Origin: Natronoflexus pectinivorans
GTDB taxonomy: Bacteria > Bacteroidota > Bacteroidia > Bacteroidales > Marinilabiliaceae
Length of the DNA stretch: 64,000 nt
Assembly (NCBI RefSeq): GCF_004345615.1
Contig: NZ_SLWK01000002.1
Span: forward strand, 248,001 to 312,000
Direction of reading: 5' to 3'
Under the pieces are notes generated by a model. The model had not been told where the DNA came from, did not search any database, and saw nothing but the letters and a program-made list of their open reading frames with translations. Position numbers and translations under genes: made by a program. Of this stretch, positions 61,842 to 64,000 are shown one piece after another. The stretch's first letter is position 1, and every line of letters starts with the position of its first letter.

Positions 61842-62921
61842 ATGTGGAAAGATTACCTGTCCCTAACTCGGAATGAACAACGTGGATTTATTATCCTGGT
61901 AGCAATAATCCTTATCCTTCTGGTATTTAGGATTTCAATGCCTTTGTTATATAAACCCAATACCAGTTTATTAGTTGTATCAGATTCAATCCCGCTGAAA
62001 GTTATTTCGATTATACCTCATGCTTTTGATGAGCAAATTGAACGAGCCTATTTTGCTTTTAACCCAAATGAGATTGACATTGACGACTTATTGCGTCTGG
62101 GGGTAGATCGTCGGACTGCAAACAATTGGGTCAGATTTCTGGAAAGAGGTGGCAGGTTTAATGAGCCTACCGATGTTGGGCGGGTGTATGGAGTGGAAGA
62201 GGATCTGTTAAACTCTCTTTTACCTTATATCGAAATTCCAGCTCCTTTGATGCCTCAACAACAATCTTTAAGTGAGAATATTAATTCTATACGCACATTG
62301 GATCTGAATCGAACTGCACCCGAATTATTGGAGGAAATAGGATGGAGCCAATCCATGATTGACTCCTTTACCAATTGGCAATCCAGCCACTGGTTTCCGA
62401 CCAGATACGAGCTTCAAAGAGTGGAGTCCTGGACCATTGATTCCTTAATTATTCTAATACACCCCACATTAATTGCAAAACAGGAACGACACACTTCCGT
62501 AATGGATGATTTACGAATCAGCATCAATCTCGCCGATACAGCTCATTGGCAGTTGCTGCGAGGAATTGGGCCGGTTTTGAGCCGCCGCATCGTAGCCTAT
62601 CGCCGTGCATTGGGTGGGTTTGTGGACATTAATCAGATATCTGAGGTGTACGGCATTTCACCCGTTTTATTTAGCGACATCAAACCCTATCTTGTTTTAG
62701 ATACCATTGTTGTTAACCCAATAAACATTAACACAGCATCGGTTCGACAACTCAGGGAGCATCCCTATCTCAGTTTTTTTCATGCCAAAGAGATTGTCGA
62801 TTACAGACAGAAAAACGGAAACATCCGAAATTTAAACGAAATTGAGACATTGAAAGAGTTGAGTGATTTGTCCTGGGAAAGGATGCGTTTTTATTTATGT
62901 TTAGGTGTTGATAATGAGTGA
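61842..62921 (+). CDS. Membrane-anchored protein with four helix-hairpin-helix (ComEA-like) units
   Basis: 359 residues. One N-terminal helix (GFIILVAIILILLVFRISMP) anchors it in the inner membrane, with the rest outside. Four successive ~65-residue units follow: ~90-140, ~155-215, ~225-285 (the best, INLADTAHWQLLRGIGPVLSRRI) and ~290-355 (ININTASVRQLREHPYLSFF). Each matches the ComEA pattern of an Asn/Asp-rich start, a helix-hairpin-helix core and a short 'yR..gG.f' helix. ComEA proteins bind double-stranded DNA non-specifically during natural transformation; a role in DNA uptake or envelope DNA binding is inferred. The second unit lacks the clear hairpin Gly pair. Confidence 0.88.
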   Translation: MWKDYLSLTRNEQRGFIILVAIILILLVFRISMPLLYKPNTSLLVVSDSIPLKVISIIPHAFDEQIERAYFAFNPNEIDIDDLLRLGVDRRTANNWVRFLERGGRFNEPTDVGRVYGVEEDLLNSLLPYIEIPAPLMPQQQSLSENINSIRTLDLNRTAPELLEEIGWSQSMIDSFTNWQSSHWFPTRYELQRVESWTIDSLIILIHPTLIAKQERHTSVMDDLRISINLADTAHWQLLRGIGPVLSRRIVAYRRALGGFVDINQISEVYGISPVLFSDIKPYLVLDTIVVNPININTASVRQLREHPYLSFFHAKEIVDYRQKNGNIRNLNEIETLKELSDLSWERMRFYLCLGVDNE

Positions 62922-62984
62922 TTATAAAAAAATATGCAGAAATATTTGCCGCAATGCGGAAACTTCCTTTTCTTTGCATTCTGA

Positions 62985-63010
62985 AAAAACGCACGTAGGT
63001 GCATTTTTTT
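62985..63010 (+). terminator. Terminator after the HhH gene
   Basis: A-run, GCAC, loop GTAG, GTGC, then an eight-T run (AAAAAACGCAC ... GTGCATTTTTTTT). The stem is short but the T-run is strong. Confidence 0.7.
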
Positions 63011-63022
63011 TCAAATAACAGA

Positions 63023-63052
63023 TTGAACTATTACATATTAATCGTATCTTTG
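63023..63052 (+). promoter_or_regulatory. Promoter of rpsU
   Basis: TTG (63023-63025), 19-nt spacer, TATCTTTG (63045-63052). The best promoter match in the window, 30 bp before the rpsU start. Confidence 0.85.
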
Positions 63053-63081
63053 CAAGCCAAAAAAATTAAAAACAAATTGCT

Positions 63082-63273
63082 ATGATAGTAGTACCTATTA
63101 AAGAAGGTGAAAACATTGAGAGAGCTTTGAAGAAATTCAAAAGAAAGTTTGAAAAAACCGGTACCATGCGTGAACTGCGTTCACGTCAGGCTTTCACCAA
63201 ACCTTCTATTGTAAAAAGAGAACAAAAAAAGAAAGCAATTTACATCCAGCAATTGCAGCGCGAGGAAGAATAG
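63082..63273 (+). CDS. rpsU: 30S ribosomal protein S21
   Basis: 63 residues, standard size. MIVVPIKEGENIERALKKFK is the family start; RKFEKTGTMRELRSRQAFTKPS and a basic C-terminal tail (VKREQKKKAIYIQQLQREEE) complete it. S21 binds near the anti-Shine-Dalgarno end of 16S rRNA and supports translation initiation; in Bacteroidota it has been linked to hiding that sequence, which fits the general lack of Shine-Dalgarno sites in this window. It has a strong promoter and is followed by an xerC-like gene, a conserved gene order in the phylum. Confidence 0.96.
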   Translation: MIVVPIKEGENIERALKKFKRKFEKTGTMRELRSRQAFTKPSIVKREQKKKAIYIQQLQREEE

Positions 63274-63372
63274 AGATTGCAACATATTTTTTTGCATGAG
63301 ATGTCTTATTTTTCTCCTTTTTTTTCCTTATATTCGTAAGGAGAGAGGGGACAAATAAGACATTTTTTGTAA

Positions 63373-64000
63373 ATGCAACATATAGAGGGTTTTCTACATT
63401 ATCTGGAGTTTGAGAAGCGCTGCTCACGACATACATTAACCGCTTACCATGGCGACCTGAAGCAGTTTTTTAGCTTTATGGGCGGCTCAGATATTCACTT
63501 GCTCTCAAATGCCGGACGTGCCCATATCCGAAAATGGATCGTGGAGATGCATGAATCCGGAATGTCTTCTAAAACCATACATCGTAAAATTTCGTCCATC
63601 AAATCTTTCTACAAGCATTTGCAAATAGAAGGACTGGTAGAGAACAATCCAGCGTTAACTGTTAATCTTCCAAAGATTCCCAAAAAGTTGCCTGTGTTTG
63701 TTAAAGAAACCGAGATGACAACCCTTCTTGATATGGTCGATTTCGGATCAGATTATGAAGGTGTGCGAAACAAGTTGGTGTTAGAATTGTTTTATGGTAC
63801 AGGGATGCGTCTAACGGAACTAACCGAATTGAAAGTGCGCGATGTTAATCTGAAAACCGGTTTGGTAAAGGTGCTTGGGAAGCGTAGTAAAGAACGATTA
63901 ATCCCTCTCACAAATGAATCCATATCGCTGTTTAATACGTATTATAAAATAAGGAATGAAACTTTTGGAGAGAATTATTCTCCATGGTTGTTTCTGACTG
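63373..64000 (+). CDS. xerC: Tyrosine recombinase, XerC/XerD type (3' end cut off)
   Basis: The frame opens at ATG 63373 and runs to the window end, 209 codons of a usual ~295. The N-terminal core-binding domain is complete (FLHYLEFEKRCSRHTLTAYH ... IHRKISSIKSFYKHL), and the catalytic domain begins with LVLELFYGTGMRLTELTEL, which holds the first catalytic Arg. The remaining active-site residues (HxxR, His/Trp and Tyr) lie outside. Xer recombinases resolve chromosome dimers at dif. It follows rpsU by 99 bp, the usual order in Bacteroidota, and is not part of a mobile element here. Whether it is XerC or XerD cannot be decided from this part. Confidence 0.9.
   Translation, partial: MQHIEGFLHYLEFEKRCSRHTLTAYHGDLKQFFSFMGGSDIHLLSNAGRAHIRKWIVEMHESGMSSKTIHRKISSIKSFYKHLQIEGLVENNPALTVNLPKIPKKLPVFVKETEMTTLLDMVDFGSDYEGVRNKLVLELFYGTGMRLTELTELKVRDVNLKTGLVKVLGKRSKERLIPLTNESISLFNTYYKIRNETFGENYSPWLFLT

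Noticed and set aside
63373-64000. Integrase of a mobile element
   Set aside because: The rpsU-xerC order and lack of tRNA or attachment repeats indicate the housekeeping recombinase.
1-64000. CRISPR arrays, tRNA or rRNA genes, riboswitches
   Set aside because: No regularly spaced repeats of CRISPR type, no cloverleaf-like or rRNA sequence and no conserved riboswitch core were seen by eye; a covariance-model search would be decisive.

Overview
The window looks like chromosomal DNA from a member of the Bacteroidota, probably a Marinilabiliales- or Bacteroidales-like organism; the order is an inference, the phylum is well supported. Several clues agree. Three secreted proteins end in type IX secretion (T9SS) sorting domains with the YPNP motif, and a PorT-like T9SS gene is present. 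There is a TonB receptor with a CarboxypepD-like N-terminal plug extension, a lipoprotein Omp85 protein of the TamL type, a fused E1 alpha/beta 2-oxoacid dehydrogenase, and the rpsU-xerC gene order. Promoters match the Bacteroidota form TTG-N19/20-TAnnTTTG. The DNA is moderately AT-rich. I saw no tRNA, rRNA, CRISPR array, intact insertion sequence or prophage.

Layout. 1-2 kb: a truncated secreted protein and a macrodomain protein. 2.6-26.2 kb: a region rich in glycoside hydrolases, with a GH42 beta-galactosidase, a GH65-like six-hairpin lipoprotein, and an AraC regulator followed by the operon GH35, sugar-porter MFS, DUF5107-TPR protein, GH2 lipoprotein. No SusC/SusD pair is present. Inserted in it are a copper ATPase with an HMA-AraC regulator, an orphan sensor kinase, a pterin dehydratase, a DUF2459 protein and a patatin. 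Three copies of a ~130-bp AT-rich repeat lie at or inside the edges of this region. 27-28.3 kb: two Hsp20 chaperones. 28.5-36.8 kb: two very large modular T9SS cargo proteins. 36.9-40.1 kb: corrinoid adenosyltransferase and fused 2-oxoacid dehydrogenase E1.

40.1-46 kb: a divergent locus. An outer-membrane protein, an OmpR-type response regulator and a histidine kinase run leftward; a ZnuD-like TonB receptor runs rightward. The space between holds two arrays of four TTCTAA-like boxes at exact 11-bp spacing, each array ending 22-23 nt from a TAnnTTTG box. This is the most striking non-coding signal in the window and probably the binding region of the adjacent response regulator.

46-49.1 kb: a repeat cluster and two secreted proteins of unknown function. 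49.5-64 kb: mostly housekeeping genes: an SDR, purL-menG-porT, an FAD-dependent dehydrogenase, a TrmH-type methyltransferase divergent from tamL, class II fructose-bisphosphate aldolase, a sodium symporter, a membrane-anchored helix-hairpin-helix protein, rpsU and the start of a tyrosine recombinase (xerC-like).

How the genes may work together (inference): the secreted GH35 and GH2 enzymes release galactose or related sugars outside the cytoplasm, the MFS porter imports them, and the AraC-type regulator next door controls the operon.
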